Origin: an uncultured Lachnospiraceae bacterium
GTDB lineage: Bacteria > Bacillota > Clostridia > Lachnospirales > Lachnospiraceae
NCBI GenBank assembly: GCA_947089905.1
Contig: CAMUMG010000003.1
Span: 142,442-206,441, forward strand
Reading direction: 5' to 3'
DNA: 64,000 bases
Both the position numbers and the translations under genes were made by a program. Shown one piece after another: positions 45,149 to 53,693 of this stretch (within the stretch, counting starts at the first letter, position 1; each line of letters begins with the position of its first letter). The notes beneath the pieces were generated by a model that worked only from the letters and a program-made list of their open reading frames with translations, had not been told where the DNA came from and searched no databases.

Positions 45149-45736
45149 ATGAATGAAACAATGCAGACTATTTTACACCGCCGTGCAATCAGGCGTTTTG
45201 ATGCAAGGCAGATAGATGAAGAACTTTTACAGCAAATATTACAAGCAGGACTTTATGCTCCAAGTGCGGGCGGGAAACAGGGAGTGATTTTTGTAGTATG
45301 CCAAGACAAAGAGGTGAATGAACGGTTAGGAAAAATCAAACGGGCAAACTCTAATCCCCATATGGCAACAGCACAAAATTACGTGTCCAAAGAACAGCCA
45401 AGTATTGCAGACGACCCTAAGCTGATAAATGCTTTTTATGACACACCGACCGTTATTACAATGTTTGCCCCGAAAAATTTTCTCTTTTCTGTAGATGATT
45501 GTGCAGTTGCTGCCGAAAATATGATGTTAGCAGCGGACTCTTTTGGGATTGGTTCTTGTTATATCGGGCAAGGCTGGACAGCTTTTGCAGATAGCTACGG
45601 ACAGGAAATTTTGCGTAAATGGGAAATTCGCACAGATTATTATGCTGTCATGCAGGTCTTGTTAGGCTATCCAAAAGCAGACGACAAGCACCCCGTAGCG
45701 AAGGCACGCAAAAATGATAGAATTTTAAGATTTTAG
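45149..45736 (+). CDS. Nitroreductase-family FMN oxidoreductase
   Basis: This 195-residue nitroreductase-fold protein has the phosphate-binding HRRAIRRF (about 8-15), APSAGGKQ (about 38-45) and CAVAAENMMLAADSFGIGSCYIG in the second half, all typical FMN contacts. It begins 2 bases after the radical SAM stop, with AAGGAG overlapping the end of that gene. The tight coupling suggests that it acts in the same pathway, for example in redox modification of the peptide or in electron supply. A general nitro/quinone reductase is the alternative. Confidence 0.88.
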   Translation: MNETMQTILHRRAIRRFDARQIDEELLQQILQAGLYAPSAGGKQGVIFVVCQDKEVNERLGKIKRANSNPHMATAQNYVSKEQPSIADDPKLINAFYDTPTVITMFAPKNFLFSVDDCAVAAENMMLAADSFGIGSCYIGQGWTAFADSYGQEILRKWEIRTDYYAVMQVLLGYPKADDKHPVAKARKNDRILRF

Positions 45737-45739
45737 TTG

Positions 45740-45774
45740 TCAGAAAGGCTATTATAATATAGTCGCCTTTCTGA
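45740..45774 (+). terminator. Terminator of the ACG-repeat operon
   Basis: TCAGAAAGGC (45740-45749) pairs perfectly with GCCTTTCTGA (45765-45774) just after the nitroreductase stop. A clear T-run is lacking. Confidence 0.6.
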
Positions 45775-45894
45775 ATCACAAATACACCTATAAAATAACT
45801 ATTTAACAGAAAGTATAAGAAGTTATATCTTTTTCTTGAAAAAGAATGTATACTAAAACTAATAACATTTTTAATTGAAAAGGAGAATAACAAT

Positions 45895-46251
45895 ATGCTA
45901 AGTCCGAAAGAAATAGTAAATAAATGGGTAGATGCCTTTAATGCTGGTGATGTAGACATGATTACCAACCTGTATGATAATAATGCAATAAATCATCAAG
46001 TTGCAAATGAACCTGTTATAGGGGTTGCGGCTATTAGAGAAATGTTTGTGAATGAGTTTTCAACTGCGAAAATGGTTTGTATTGTGGAAAATATCTTTGA
46101 AGACGGACAATGGGCTATCTTAGAATGGAAAGACCCATTAGGATTGCGTGGGTGCGGATTTTTCCATGTTGTAAATGAAAAAATATTATTCCAACGTGGA
46201 TATTGGGATAAGCTTTCTTTCTTAAAGCAACATAACCTCCCTATAGAATAG
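45895..46251 (+). CDS. SnoaL-like/NTF2-fold protein
   Basis: This 118-residue protein has the hallmark NTF2-fold opening, VNKWVDAFNAGDVDMITNLYDNNAINHQ, and a beta-rich second half ending in the WDKL strand. Relatives include polyketide cyclases and small isomerases or ligand-binding proteins. No substrate can be inferred. AAAAGGAG precedes the start. It lies in the island downstream of the peptide operon, separated from it by a hairpin. Confidence 0.75.
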   Translation: MLSPKEIVNKWVDAFNAGDVDMITNLYDNNAINHQVANEPVIGVAAIREMFVNEFSTAKMVCIVENIFEDGQWAILEWKDPLGLRGCGFFHVVNEKILFQRGYWDKLSFLKQHNLPIE

Positions 46252-46324
46252 TGATAAGAAAATAAGCATTTGAAATAACATAAAAATTGATGAAGCATTT
46301 ACCATGAATGGATAAGGGGCAGTT

Positions 46325-46870
46325 ATGAAATACAACAAAATAATAGTAATAAAAAATGGCATGGAATGTTGTTTGAGAAATGCAGACGAAAATGATGGAC
46401 AACTTGTATTAGATAACTTTAATTTAACCCATGCTCAAACTGATTATTTACTTACATATCCTGACGAAAATAGCTTTGACGTAATACAAGAAAGTCAATT
46501 TCTAAAGGAAAAGACCGATAGTGAAAATGAAATCGAAATCATTGCTATAGTTAATGATACGATTATAGGAACTGCTGGAATCGAAGCTGTAGGCACGAAA
46601 TATAAGGTGCGACATCGCGCTGAATTTGGTATTAGTGTTCTTAAAGAATTCTGGGGACTTGGTATTGGACAAGCATTGATGACTTCATGTATTGAATGTG
46701 CAAAATCAGCAGGATATAGCCAGCTTGAGCTGAATGTAGTTGCTGAAAATGTAAGAGCGTTATCTATGTATAAACAAGCAGGATTTGTTGAATATGGAAG
46801 AAATCCACAGGGTTTTAATTCTCGTATGACAGGATTTCAGGAAGTTGTTTATATGAGGTTGGAATTGTAA
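46325..46870 (+). CDS. GNAT family N-acetyltransferase
   Basis: This 181-residue acetyl-CoA-dependent transferase has the acetyl-CoA loop in EFWGLGIGQALM (about 115-126) and the following LELNVVAENVRALSMYKQAGF region, both diagnostic. Substrate unknown; relatives modify ribosomal proteins, amines or antibiotics. It is the last gene of the island and is followed by a terminator. Confidence 0.88.
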   Translation: MKYNKIIVIKNGMECCLRNADENDGQLVLDNFNLTHAQTDYLLTYPDENSFDVIQESQFLKEKTDSENEIEIIAIVNDTIIGTAGIEAVGTKYKVRHRAEFGISVLKEFWGLGIGQALMTSCIECAKSAGYSQLELNVVAENVRALSMYKQAGFVEYGRNPQGFNSRMTGFQEVVYMRLEL

Positions 46871-46944
46871 TAATCATATGGATTTCGGTATAATTATAGC
46901 GACATGAAAATTGAATAACAGCCATACATACAAAACGGCACACC

Positions 46945-46980
46945 AAGACAGGAAATCTTTTCTTGATTTTCTGTCTTTTC
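46945..46980 (+). terminator. Terminator after the GNAT gene
   Basis: AAGACAG (46945-46951) and a following AAATC pair with GATTT and CTGTCTT (46971-46977). T-rich sequence follows. Confidence 0.7.
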
Positions 46981-47020
46981 GTGTTCATTTTTGGCATTTT
47001 GAAAAAACGTCAGTATTATG

Positions 47021-47076
47021 CCGTGCAAAGGGGAAGACGCCCGGTGTAAGGTAGATTTACAGCCTTTGCCTTACGG
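47021..47076. other. GC-rich structured remnant at the right edge of the island
   Basis: A locally GC-rich stretch in AT-rich DNA contains overlapping inverted repeats: GCAAAGG with CCTTTGC, and GTAAGG with CCTTAC. No gene is visible in 46981-47154. It may be a relic of a mobile element or a small structured RNA. Confidence 0.35.
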
Positions 47077-47154
47077 GAAACGGTTCGACCAAAAATAAAA
47101 TTTTTTACACTTCTTTTACTTCTTTATCTCACATGAGCAAAGTTACGGGTGTTC

Positions 47155-47183
47155 TTGCATTATTCATAAAAATCATTTATAGT
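47155..47183 (+). promoter_or_regulatory. Promoter of the asparaginase gene
   Basis: TTGCAT (47155-47160) and TATAGT (47178-47183) are spaced by 17 bases, about 40 bases before the start. Confidence 0.6.
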
Positions 47184-47224
47184 ATAAAAGTTGATATTTT
47201 AACATAAATTTTTAGGAGGTAGTT

Positions 47225-48229
47225 ATGAATTTAAAAAAACCAAATTTATTGGTACTTACTACTGGAGGAACGATTGCTTCTAAAGATAGTTCCGAAGGAT
47301 TAATTCCTGCAATGAATGGCAGTAGTATGTTTTCTTCTATTAATGGAATTGCTAAAAATTATAATTTAACAGTAAAAGATATTCTTCATTTAGACAGTTC
47401 CAATATTCAACCAGAAGAATGGATCATGATTGCAAAACATATTTATGAAGCATATGGACATTATGATGGTATTGTTATCACACATGGAACGGATACTATG
47501 GCATATACCTCTTCTATTTTATCTTTTATGCTTCCAAATCCTCCTTTACCTATTGTACTGACAGGCTCTCAGCTTCCTTTATCCCATCCATTAACAGATG
47601 CTGCCGATAATCTACGGTATTCTTTAGCTATGGCATCTAGTGGTATTTGTGGTATTTTTCTTTCTTTTAATCGAAAGATTATTTTAGGTTGTCGTGCAGT
47701 AAAGGTTCGTACTACTGGTTTTGACGCATTTGAAAGTGTTAATTATCCATATATTGCTCAAATTGATTCCTCGGGATTAAATATTAATCACTCTGTTTTG
47801 CCTACTAATAACGGTAATCCTGCTTTTTTAGGCAATATATGTTCAGATGTTTTTCTAATTAAACTGACACCGGGATTAAATCCTAAAATATTTGATATGT
47901 TATTAGAAATGCAGTATAGAGGCATTATAATAGAGGCATTTGGAGCAGGAGGACTTCATTTTATCCATCGAGATTTAATTGCAAAACTTTCTAAATTAAC
48001 GGAACTTGGACTTCCTATTGTAATTTCAAGTCAATGTCTTTATGAAAGAAGTGATCTCTCTATCTATCAGACTGGACAATTAGCTCTTCGTCAAGGAGTA
48101 ATCAGTGCTTATGATATGACTACAGAAAGTGCTGTCACTAAACTGATTTGGGCATTGGGACAAGATCCTAGTTTATCCGCTGTTCGTAAAGTATTTGCTA
48201 CAAATTATGCCGGTGAGATTACCTTATAA
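47225..48229 (+). CDS. ansA: L-asparaginase, type I (cytoplasmic)
   Basis: This 334-residue enzyme hydrolyses asparagine to aspartate and ammonia. The catalytic threonine motifs TTGGTIAS (12-19) and THGTDT (86-91) are both intact. Length and absence of a signal peptide fit the low-affinity cytoplasmic type I enzyme. TAGGAGG precedes the ATG. It is transcribed alone. Confidence 0.93.
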   Translation: MNLKKPNLLVLTTGGTIASKDSSEGLIPAMNGSSMFSSINGIAKNYNLTVKDILHLDSSNIQPEEWIMIAKHIYEAYGHYDGIVITHGTDTMAYTSSILSFMLPNPPLPIVLTGSQLPLSHPLTDAADNLRYSLAMASSGICGIFLSFNRKIILGCRAVKVRTTGFDAFESVNYPYIAQIDSSGLNINHSVLPTNNGNPAFLGNICSDVFLIKLTPGLNPKIFDMLLEMQYRGIIIEAFGAGGLHFIHRDLIAKLSKLTELGLPIVISSQCLYERSDLSIYQTGQLALRQGVISAYDMTTESAVTKLIWALGQDPSLSAVRKVFATNYAGEITL

Positions 48230-48240
48230 GTTTCTCACCG
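48211..48240 (+). terminator. Terminator overlapping the ansA stop
   Basis: CGGTGAGA (48211-48218) pairs with TCTCACCG (48233-48240) across the stop codon, and a T-run follows about 10 bases later. Confidence 0.6.
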
Positions 48241-48253
48241 ACATATACCTTTT

Positions 48254-49897
48254 TTAGAGCTCTTTTAGTTTTACTAAAGTATCCTGATAGTCTTTTTCTA
48301 ATTGAATTTTTTGTTCTTTTGACAAATGCCTTTGACATAACTGACTATTTAGTCTTGCCAGTTGAAGTTCTAATACAATACGCTCTTGATGAGAAGAAGC
48401 TCTGTTTTTTCTTAAAGAATGAGAGTGTTTTTCCTCTTCCCATGCTTTTAATGAGCCATCAAAAGAAGTTAACTTACCATTTTCTAATTCTAAAACAGCA
48501 TCTGCTGTTGCCTGTATAAACCATTTGTCATGGCTGACAAATAGGATCGCTCCCTGATAGTCTGAAATCATTTTTTGGAGTGCTGTCAGGGAAGGAAGAT
48601 CTAAATAGTTGGTTGGCTCATCTAAAATTAATAAATTATGCTCTGAAACAAACAGTTTTGCTAAAGAGAGTTTTACTAATTCTCCTCCGCTTAAAATTCC
48701 AGCAGATTTAAAAAGGGCGTCTTCTGTAAATAAAAGACCTGCTAAAACATCAAATACTGTTTGATGGCTTTGTATGGCATCACAAAACGCATTTTCCCAA
48801 ACGGTTTTCGTGCGATCAATATTTTTAAAATCCTGTTCTAAACAGCCAATACTAAGTCCAGAAACAAAAGAAATCTTTTCATTATCCTTTTTATTTCTTT
48901 CATTTCTTCTATCTTCATACTCTGAAAAAATCAAGTGTAGTAATGTTGTCTTTCCAGAACCATTTTTTCCTAGAAGAGCTGTTTTTTTTCGATTTGCTAT
49001 ATCAAAAGAAATATGATCTAAGACTTTTTTATCTCCATAGGAAAAGCTTATATCTTCACCCCGAATCAAAAAACGACTTTTTGGAGGGTTTGTTTTTTGA
49101 TAATTAAATCGAATCACTTCTTGTTTTTTTGGCTTTTCTTTTACTTCAAGATGTTCCACTCTTTTTTGTACTGCCTCAGCTGCACGATTTAATCGTAATT
49201 CTTTTCCACTATAACTTCTAGTTGTATTTAAAAACTCCCTTAGTTTTGCCTCTCTTGGTGTCATATTTTTAGGCGTTTTTCGCATTTTAGCAGCTTCCGA
49301 TTTCTTTTCCCGATAAATAGTAAGAAGACGTTGCTTTTCCTTTTGATAGGCTTCATATTCTTCTGTCTTTTTTCTCTCTTCTGCTTTTCTTTGTACTAGA
49401 TACGCATCATAGTTTCCTGTATAGCTAAATAATTTTTGTTCTCTTAGTTCTACAATTCTAGTACATACCTCATTTAATAACTCTCTATCATGACTGACTA
49501 ACAAAAAACTTTCAATCTGTTTTAAATTTCGTTGTAACAGTTTTTGATGTACTTGATCTAAATTGGCACTTGGTTCATCGAATACAGAAAGTAAAAAACG
49601 ACTTTGAAATGTTTTTTTTAATTTCTCGTTAACTTTTTCTCCTCCACTATAGGCTTTGCTTTCTGTCTGATCTATTTCTTCTAACTGTTTGCAATATGAT
49701 ATCTCACCATATCGTTCTATTGTTCCTTCATCTATTTCTTCATATCCAGTAAAAATATTTAAAAGAGTTGTCTTTCCTGTTCCGTTGGCTCCAATCAGTC
49801 CAACTCGTTCTCCTGAATAAATGCTAAATTGTTCTATTTCAAATAAAAGTCGATCTCCAAAACTTTTTTTTCCGTGGTTTATCTGTAATAATAACAT
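48254..49897 (-). CDS. ABC-F ribosomal protection protein (CplR-like)
   Basis: This 547-residue protein has two ATPase domains and no membrane segment. The first has GANGTGKT (36-43) and YSGGE (83-87). The second has GKNGSGKT and LLILDEPTNYLD. A long Lys/Glu-rich interdomain linker is the part that reaches into the ribosome exit-tunnel side of the peptidyl-transferase centre. Such proteins dislodge lincosamides, pleuromutilins and streptogramin A. It resembles clostridial CplR from memory. The start at 49897 follows GGAGG. A longer in-frame reading to 50002 runs through the leader and is rejected. Confidence 0.87.
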   Translation of the reverse strand: MLLLQINHGKKSFGDRLLFEIEQFSIYSGERVGLIGANGTGKTTLLNIFTGYEEIDEGTIERYGEISYCKQLEEIDQTESKAYSGGEKVNEKLKKTFQSRFLLSVFDEPSANLDQVHQKLLQRNLKQIESFLLVSHDRELLNEVCTRIVELREQKLFSYTGNYDAYLVQRKAEERKKTEEYEAYQKEKQRLLTIYREKKSEAAKMRKTPKNMTPREAKLREFLNTTRSYSGKELRLNRAAEAVQKRVEHLEVKEKPKKQEVIRFNYQKTNPPKSRFLIRGEDISFSYGDKKVLDHISFDIANRKKTALLGKNGSGKTTLLHLIFSEYEDRRNERNKKDNEKISFVSGLSIGCLEQDFKNIDRTKTVWENAFCDAIQSHQTVFDVLAGLLFTEDALFKSAGILSGGELVKLSLAKLFVSEHNLLILDEPTNYLDLPSLTALQKMISDYQGAILFVSHDKWFIQATADAVLELENGKLTSFDGSLKAWEEEKHSHSLRKNRASSHQERIVLELQLARLNSQLCQRHLSKEQKIQLEKDYQDTLVKLKEL

Positions 49898-49909
49898 AAA
49901 ATTCCTCCT

Positions 49910-49992
49910 AAAAACCGCCGGAAAGAGACCATATTTTTGCTGTGCAGGGCAAAAAAAGGGCAGGCAACATAAAAATGGATTCTTTATCCGGC
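49910..49992 (-). promoter_or_regulatory. Attenuator (terminator/antiterminator) before the ABC-F gene
   Basis: On the minus strand GCCGGATAAAGA (49981-49992) pairs, with one bulge, with TCTTTCCGGC (49917-49926). An inner TTTTTGC/GCAAAAA stem lies inside it. A run of five T (49910-49914) follows, just ahead of the GGAGG. The 5' arm overlaps the last codons of the leader peptide, so a stalled ribosome would prevent the terminator from forming. Confidence 0.6.
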
Positions 49993-50022
49993 AAACTGAC
50001 ATAAAAGTATAGAAAAGGACAT
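49984..50022 (-). CDS. Leader peptide of the ABC-F gene
   Basis: This 12-codon frame encodes MSFSILLCQFAG and begins four bases after AGGAG (50027-50031). Its final codons form the 5' arm of the downstream terminator stem. Leader peptides in this position sense ribosome-stalling antibiotics ahead of ABC-F genes such as vmlR. Assignment is by architecture only; leader sequences are not conserved. Confidence 0.55.
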   Translation of the reverse strand: MSFSILLCQFAG

Positions 50023-50128
50023 ACTTCTCCTATTTCTATCTTTCTTTTTACAGTCCGATTACCAAATAAACATCCTTTTATCACCTGCTAAGAGTATTCT
50101 CTTATTTCCTTTCTTCTTTTCTAATGTC

Positions 50129-50157
50129 AGTATAGTCTTTTCTTTCATTTGTGTCAA
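50129..50157 (-). promoter_or_regulatory. Promoter of the ABC-F gene
   Basis: TTGACA (50152-50157) and TATACT (50129-50134) are spaced by 17 bases. The resulting leader of about 225 bases is unusually long and contains the leader peptide and attenuator. Confidence 0.82.
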
Positions 50158-50180
50158 GAAATTTTTGTTAAGGTTTCTAT

Positions 50181-51932
50181 TTACCTTGCAAACTGGCTTT
50201 GATATAATTCGCTATAGAATCCTTTCTTTTGTAGCAACTCCTTATGATTTCCCTGTTCAATAATATGTCCATCTTTCATAACCAAAATACTATCTGCTTC
50301 TTGAATAGTAGAAAGTCTATGTGCTACGATAAAACTAGTTCTTCCTTCCATAAGTTTTTCAAAAGCCTTTTGTATCATGACTTCTGTTCTGGTGTCAATA
50401 GAAGAAGTAGCTTCATCTAAAATTAACATGGGAGGTTGACATAACATTACTCTTGAAATACAAAGAAGCTGTTTTTGACCTTGAGATAATCCCCCTCCAT
50501 CTTCACTGATCACAGTATCATATCCATTTTGCAGTCGCTTAATAAATCCATGAGCATGAGATGCTTTTGCTGCGGCAATCATTTCTTCTTCTGTAGCATC
50601 TGGCTTTCCCATACAGATATTTTCCCTGATTGTGCCTGCTTTTAACCATGTATCCTGTAATACCATACCAAATCCAGATCGTAGACTCTTTCTGGTAAGG
50701 TTGCGGATATCAACTCCATCTACCAAAATACTACCAGTATTTACATCATAAAAACGCATTAACAAATTAATTAGGGTTGTTTTTCCACAGCCTGTTGGAC
50801 CAACAATCGCAATTCGTTTTCCCTGTGCTACCTCTAAATTTAATTGTTCAATAAGAGGTCTGTTTGATACATAAGAAAAGCCGACATCTTTTAAGCGGAT
50901 TTCTCCTCTTACCCTTTCTAGTGAAACTGCATTAGAAGCTTCTGGAATCTGTGGTTTTTCCTCAATCAATTCAAAAATTCGTTCTGCACAGGCAAACGCA
51001 TTTTGAAGTTCTGTAATAACCCCTGATATTTCGTTAAATGGCTTTGTATACTGATTTGCATAACTTAAAAGGCTGCTGAGTTTTCCAACATCAATTCTTC
51101 CATTTACCGCAGAAATTGCGCCCACAATTCCAACTCCTGTATACACTAAACTATTCACAAATCTTGTAGATGGATTTGTTAAAGAGGAAAAGAAAGTGGC
51201 TTGCAGAGAGTATTTTTCTAGTCTTTGATTGATTTCGTCAAACCGCTCCATTGCTTTATCTTCATAGCCATAGGCCTGTACTACCTTTTGATTTCCAATC
51301 ATCTCATCAATCAGAGCCGTCTGCTCTCCTCTTGTTTCAGACTGTTTTTTAAACATCACATGTGTTTTTTTCGCGATAAATGCCGCAACAAATAAGGAAA
51401 CAGGTGTAATACAGACAACCACAATCGTCACAGTCACATTAATAGAAAGCATAAATAATAATGTCCCTAAAATTGTCATAACTCCAGTAAATAATTGGGT
51501 AAATCCCATCAAAAGACCATCTGCAAATTGATCGACATCTGCAATTACTCTGCTGACAATATCACCATAAGAATGATTATCAATATAACTTAATGGCAGA
51601 ATTTCAATTTTATGAAATGCCTCTGAACGTAGATCCCTGACTACATGATAAGTAATCTTATTGTTACAAATACTCATAATCCATTGAAATAAAGCGGTTA
51701 ATATGACAACTACAATTATTTTTATAATAATAGAACCAAGTCCTTTAAAATCTACTGCTCCCTTTGTAACAATTTTATTGATAGCATCTCCTATTAAAAT
51801 TGGAACATATAAAGTAAGAATTACTGTCACAGCCGCAAATAAAATTGATAAAAACACAAAAAACCAATACTTTTTTATTCGTTGTAAAATTTTATGAATG
51901 ATTTCTTTTTGATTTCCTCTTGTCTTTTCCAT
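50181..51932 (-). CDS. ABC exporter, half-transporter with the canonical ATP site (second pair)
   Basis: This 583-residue half exporter has six membrane helices (about 20-310) and then an ATPase domain with GPTGCGKTT, the signature LSQGQKQ and LILDEATSSID, including the catalytic Glu. It is the counterpart of the gene 9 bases upstream and closely parallels the pair at 22470-26505. Function is probably drug, lipid or peptide export. It lies directly upstream of the antibiotic-protection gene but has no shared promoter that I can see. Confidence 0.92.
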   Translation of the reverse strand: MEKTRGNQKEIIHKILQRIKKYWFFVFLSILFAAVTVILTLYVPILIGDAINKIVTKGAVDFKGLGSIIIKIIVVVILTALFQWIMSICNNKITYHVVRDLRSEAFHKIEILPLSYIDNHSYGDIVSRVIADVDQFADGLLMGFTQLFTGVMTILGTLLFMLSINVTVTIVVVCITPVSLFVAAFIAKKTHVMFKKQSETRGEQTALIDEMIGNQKVVQAYGYEDKAMERFDEINQRLEKYSLQATFFSSLTNPSTRFVNSLVYTGVGIVGAISAVNGRIDVGKLSSLLSYANQYTKPFNEISGVITELQNAFACAERIFELIEEKPQIPEASNAVSLERVRGEIRLKDVGFSYVSNRPLIEQLNLEVAQGKRIAIVGPTGCGKTTLINLLMRFYDVNTGSILVDGVDIRNLTRKSLRSGFGMVLQDTWLKAGTIRENICMGKPDATEEEMIAAAKASHAHGFIKRLQNGYDTVISEDGGGLSQGQKQLLCISRVMLCQPPMLILDEATSSIDTRTEVMIQKAFEKLMEGRTSFIVAHRLSTIQEADSILVMKDGHIIEQGNHKELLQKKGFYSELYQSQFAR

Positions 51933-51941
51933 AAATATCTC

Positions 51942-53666
51942 CTATTTTTTCTGGCTTTGCTGTGAATAATAAATTTCCTGATAGACACTACAGTTTTCTA
52001 ACAACTGCTCATGAGTTCCAATTCCAACTAAAATACCATCATCTAATACTAAAATCTGATCAGAATGTAGAATAGAGGATGCCCTTTGGGATACCAAAAA
52101 GACAGTTGGCTGTTCTTTCATTTCACGGATTGCTCTTCTTAATTTTGCATCTGTGGCATAGTCTAAGGCAGAAGCACTGTCATCTAAAATTAAAATTTCT
52201 GGTTTTCGTACTAGAGCTCTTGCAATAGATAATCTCTGCTTTTGTCCCCCAGATAAATTTTTTCCACCCTGAGCAATGATGGCGTCTAATCTTCCTTCCT
52301 TTTGATCAACAAACTCTTTAGACTGGGATATGCTAAGTGCCTCTTCCATTTCTTCTTCTGAAGCTGTTAGATTTCCAAATTTTAAATTATCTCGAATTGT
52401 TCCTGAAAACAGAACTGCTTTTTGCATTACAATGCCAATTTTACTTCTTAATTCTTTAACAGAATATTCTTCTATCCCTTTTCCATTAATTAAAATTTTT
52501 CCTTTTGTAGTATCATAAAATCTTGGAATCAAATTGACTAAAGAGGATTTTCCAGAACCTGTACCTCCAATAATCCCTATTGTCTGTCCAGGTTTTGCAC
52601 AAAAACTAATATCACTTAATGATTCTGCTCCTGCCATCTGATATTTTAGGCTTACATGTTCAAATTCTACTCGTGCACCCTTTATATCTTTCAAGGAAAC
52701 ACTTGAATTTGACTCTACAAAGTTTGGTTCCATTTCAAATATCTGTTCAATTCGGTTAGCACATGCTAAAGCTTTTGTCACTGTAATAATTAAGTTGGCA
52801 AGCTTTACTAATTCTACTAAGATCTGAGACATATAATTTACCAGTGCCCAAACCTCTCCTTGAGTTAAAATACCAGAGTCTACTTGCAGTGCTCCACTAT
52901 ATAATAGAGCTGTAATCGCTATATTGACAATTACATATGTGATAGGGTTCATCAGTGCTGATATTTGTCCTGCAAACATCTGTCGTTTATAAAGAGTATT
53001 ATTTTTTTCTTCAAAATTTTTAACTTCTGACTCTTCTTTGTTAAATGCTCGAATAACCCTGATTCCTGTTAAATTTTGTCTTGTTGCTAATAATACCTGA
53101 TCTAGTCCTGCTTGTACTCTTTTAAATAATGGCATAGAACCTAGCATTACCCCAAAGACAACAACTGACAATAGTGGAATTGTAACAACGAAAATTAAGG
53201 CAGCTTTTACATTAATGGAAAATGCCATTACCATTGCCCCAAAAACAACAAAAGGAGAACGTAAAAAAAGTCTTAAAACTAGATTCACTCCATTTTGTAC
53301 CTGATTGATATCACTTGTCATTCTGGTAATTAAAGTAGATGTTCCAAGTTGATCCATCTTTGTAAATGATAGCTTTTGAATATGCGAAAATAGGGCATGT
53401 TTTAGTTTTGCAGCAAATCCCACTGCTGCCTTTGCTGCATAATATTGGGCAGTAATAGAACAAACTAAACCAATAATACCTAATGCAATCATATAAAGAC
53501 ACATTCTAATGATATAAGACCTATCCCCATTTTTAATTCCAGTGTCAATTACTGCTGCCATTACTAATGGTACAAGCAGTTCAAAGGAAGCTTCCAAAAG
53601 CTTAAATAATGGTCCTAAGATCGATTCCTTTCGATATTCCTTTAAATAGATTAAAAGTTTCTTCAC
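51942..53666 (-). CDS. ABC exporter, half-transporter with a degenerate ATP site (second pair)
   Basis: This 574-residue partner has GGTGSGKSS in Walker A and the signature LSGGQKQR. Walker B reads ILILDDSASALD, with Asp in place of the catalytic Glu, as in the first subunit of the other pair. Unlike that protein it lacks the long external insertion between helices 1 and 2. It begins 27 bases after tex and probably belongs to the same transcript. Confidence 0.92.
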   Translation of the reverse strand: MKKLLIYLKEYRKESILGPLFKLLEASFELLVPLVMAAVIDTGIKNGDRSYIIRMCLYMIALGIIGLVCSITAQYYAAKAAVGFAAKLKHALFSHIQKLSFTKMDQLGTSTLITRMTSDINQVQNGVNLVLRLFLRSPFVVFGAMVMAFSINVKAALIFVVTIPLLSVVVFGVMLGSMPLFKRVQAGLDQVLLATRQNLTGIRVIRAFNKEESEVKNFEEKNNTLYKRQMFAGQISALMNPITYVIVNIAITALLYSGALQVDSGILTQGEVWALVNYMSQILVELVKLANLIITVTKALACANRIEQIFEMEPNFVESNSSVSLKDIKGARVEFEHVSLKYQMAGAESLSDISFCAKPGQTIGIIGGTGSGKSSLVNLIPRFYDTTKGKILINGKGIEEYSVKELRSKIGIVMQKAVLFSGTIRDNLKFGNLTASEEEMEEALSISQSKEFVDQKEGRLDAIIAQGGKNLSGGQKQRLSIARALVRKPEILILDDSASALDYATDAKLRRAIREMKEQPTVFLVSQRASSILHSDQILVLDDGILVGIGTHEQLLENCSVYQEIYYSQQSQKK

Positions 53667-53693
53667 AGCTAAAATCCTCTCCTATGGATAAAA

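Noticed and set aside
49898..50002. N-terminal extension of the ABC-F protein from an in-frame ATG at 50002
   Set aside because: It lies in the leader hairpin region, has no ribosome-binding site and adds 35 unconserved residues. GGAGG precedes the ATG at 49897.
50059..50073. Four-codon frame (MFIW) in the ABC-F leader as a second leader peptide
   Set aside because: The ribosome-binding site is weak and the frame does not reach the terminator arms. It is kept only as a note.
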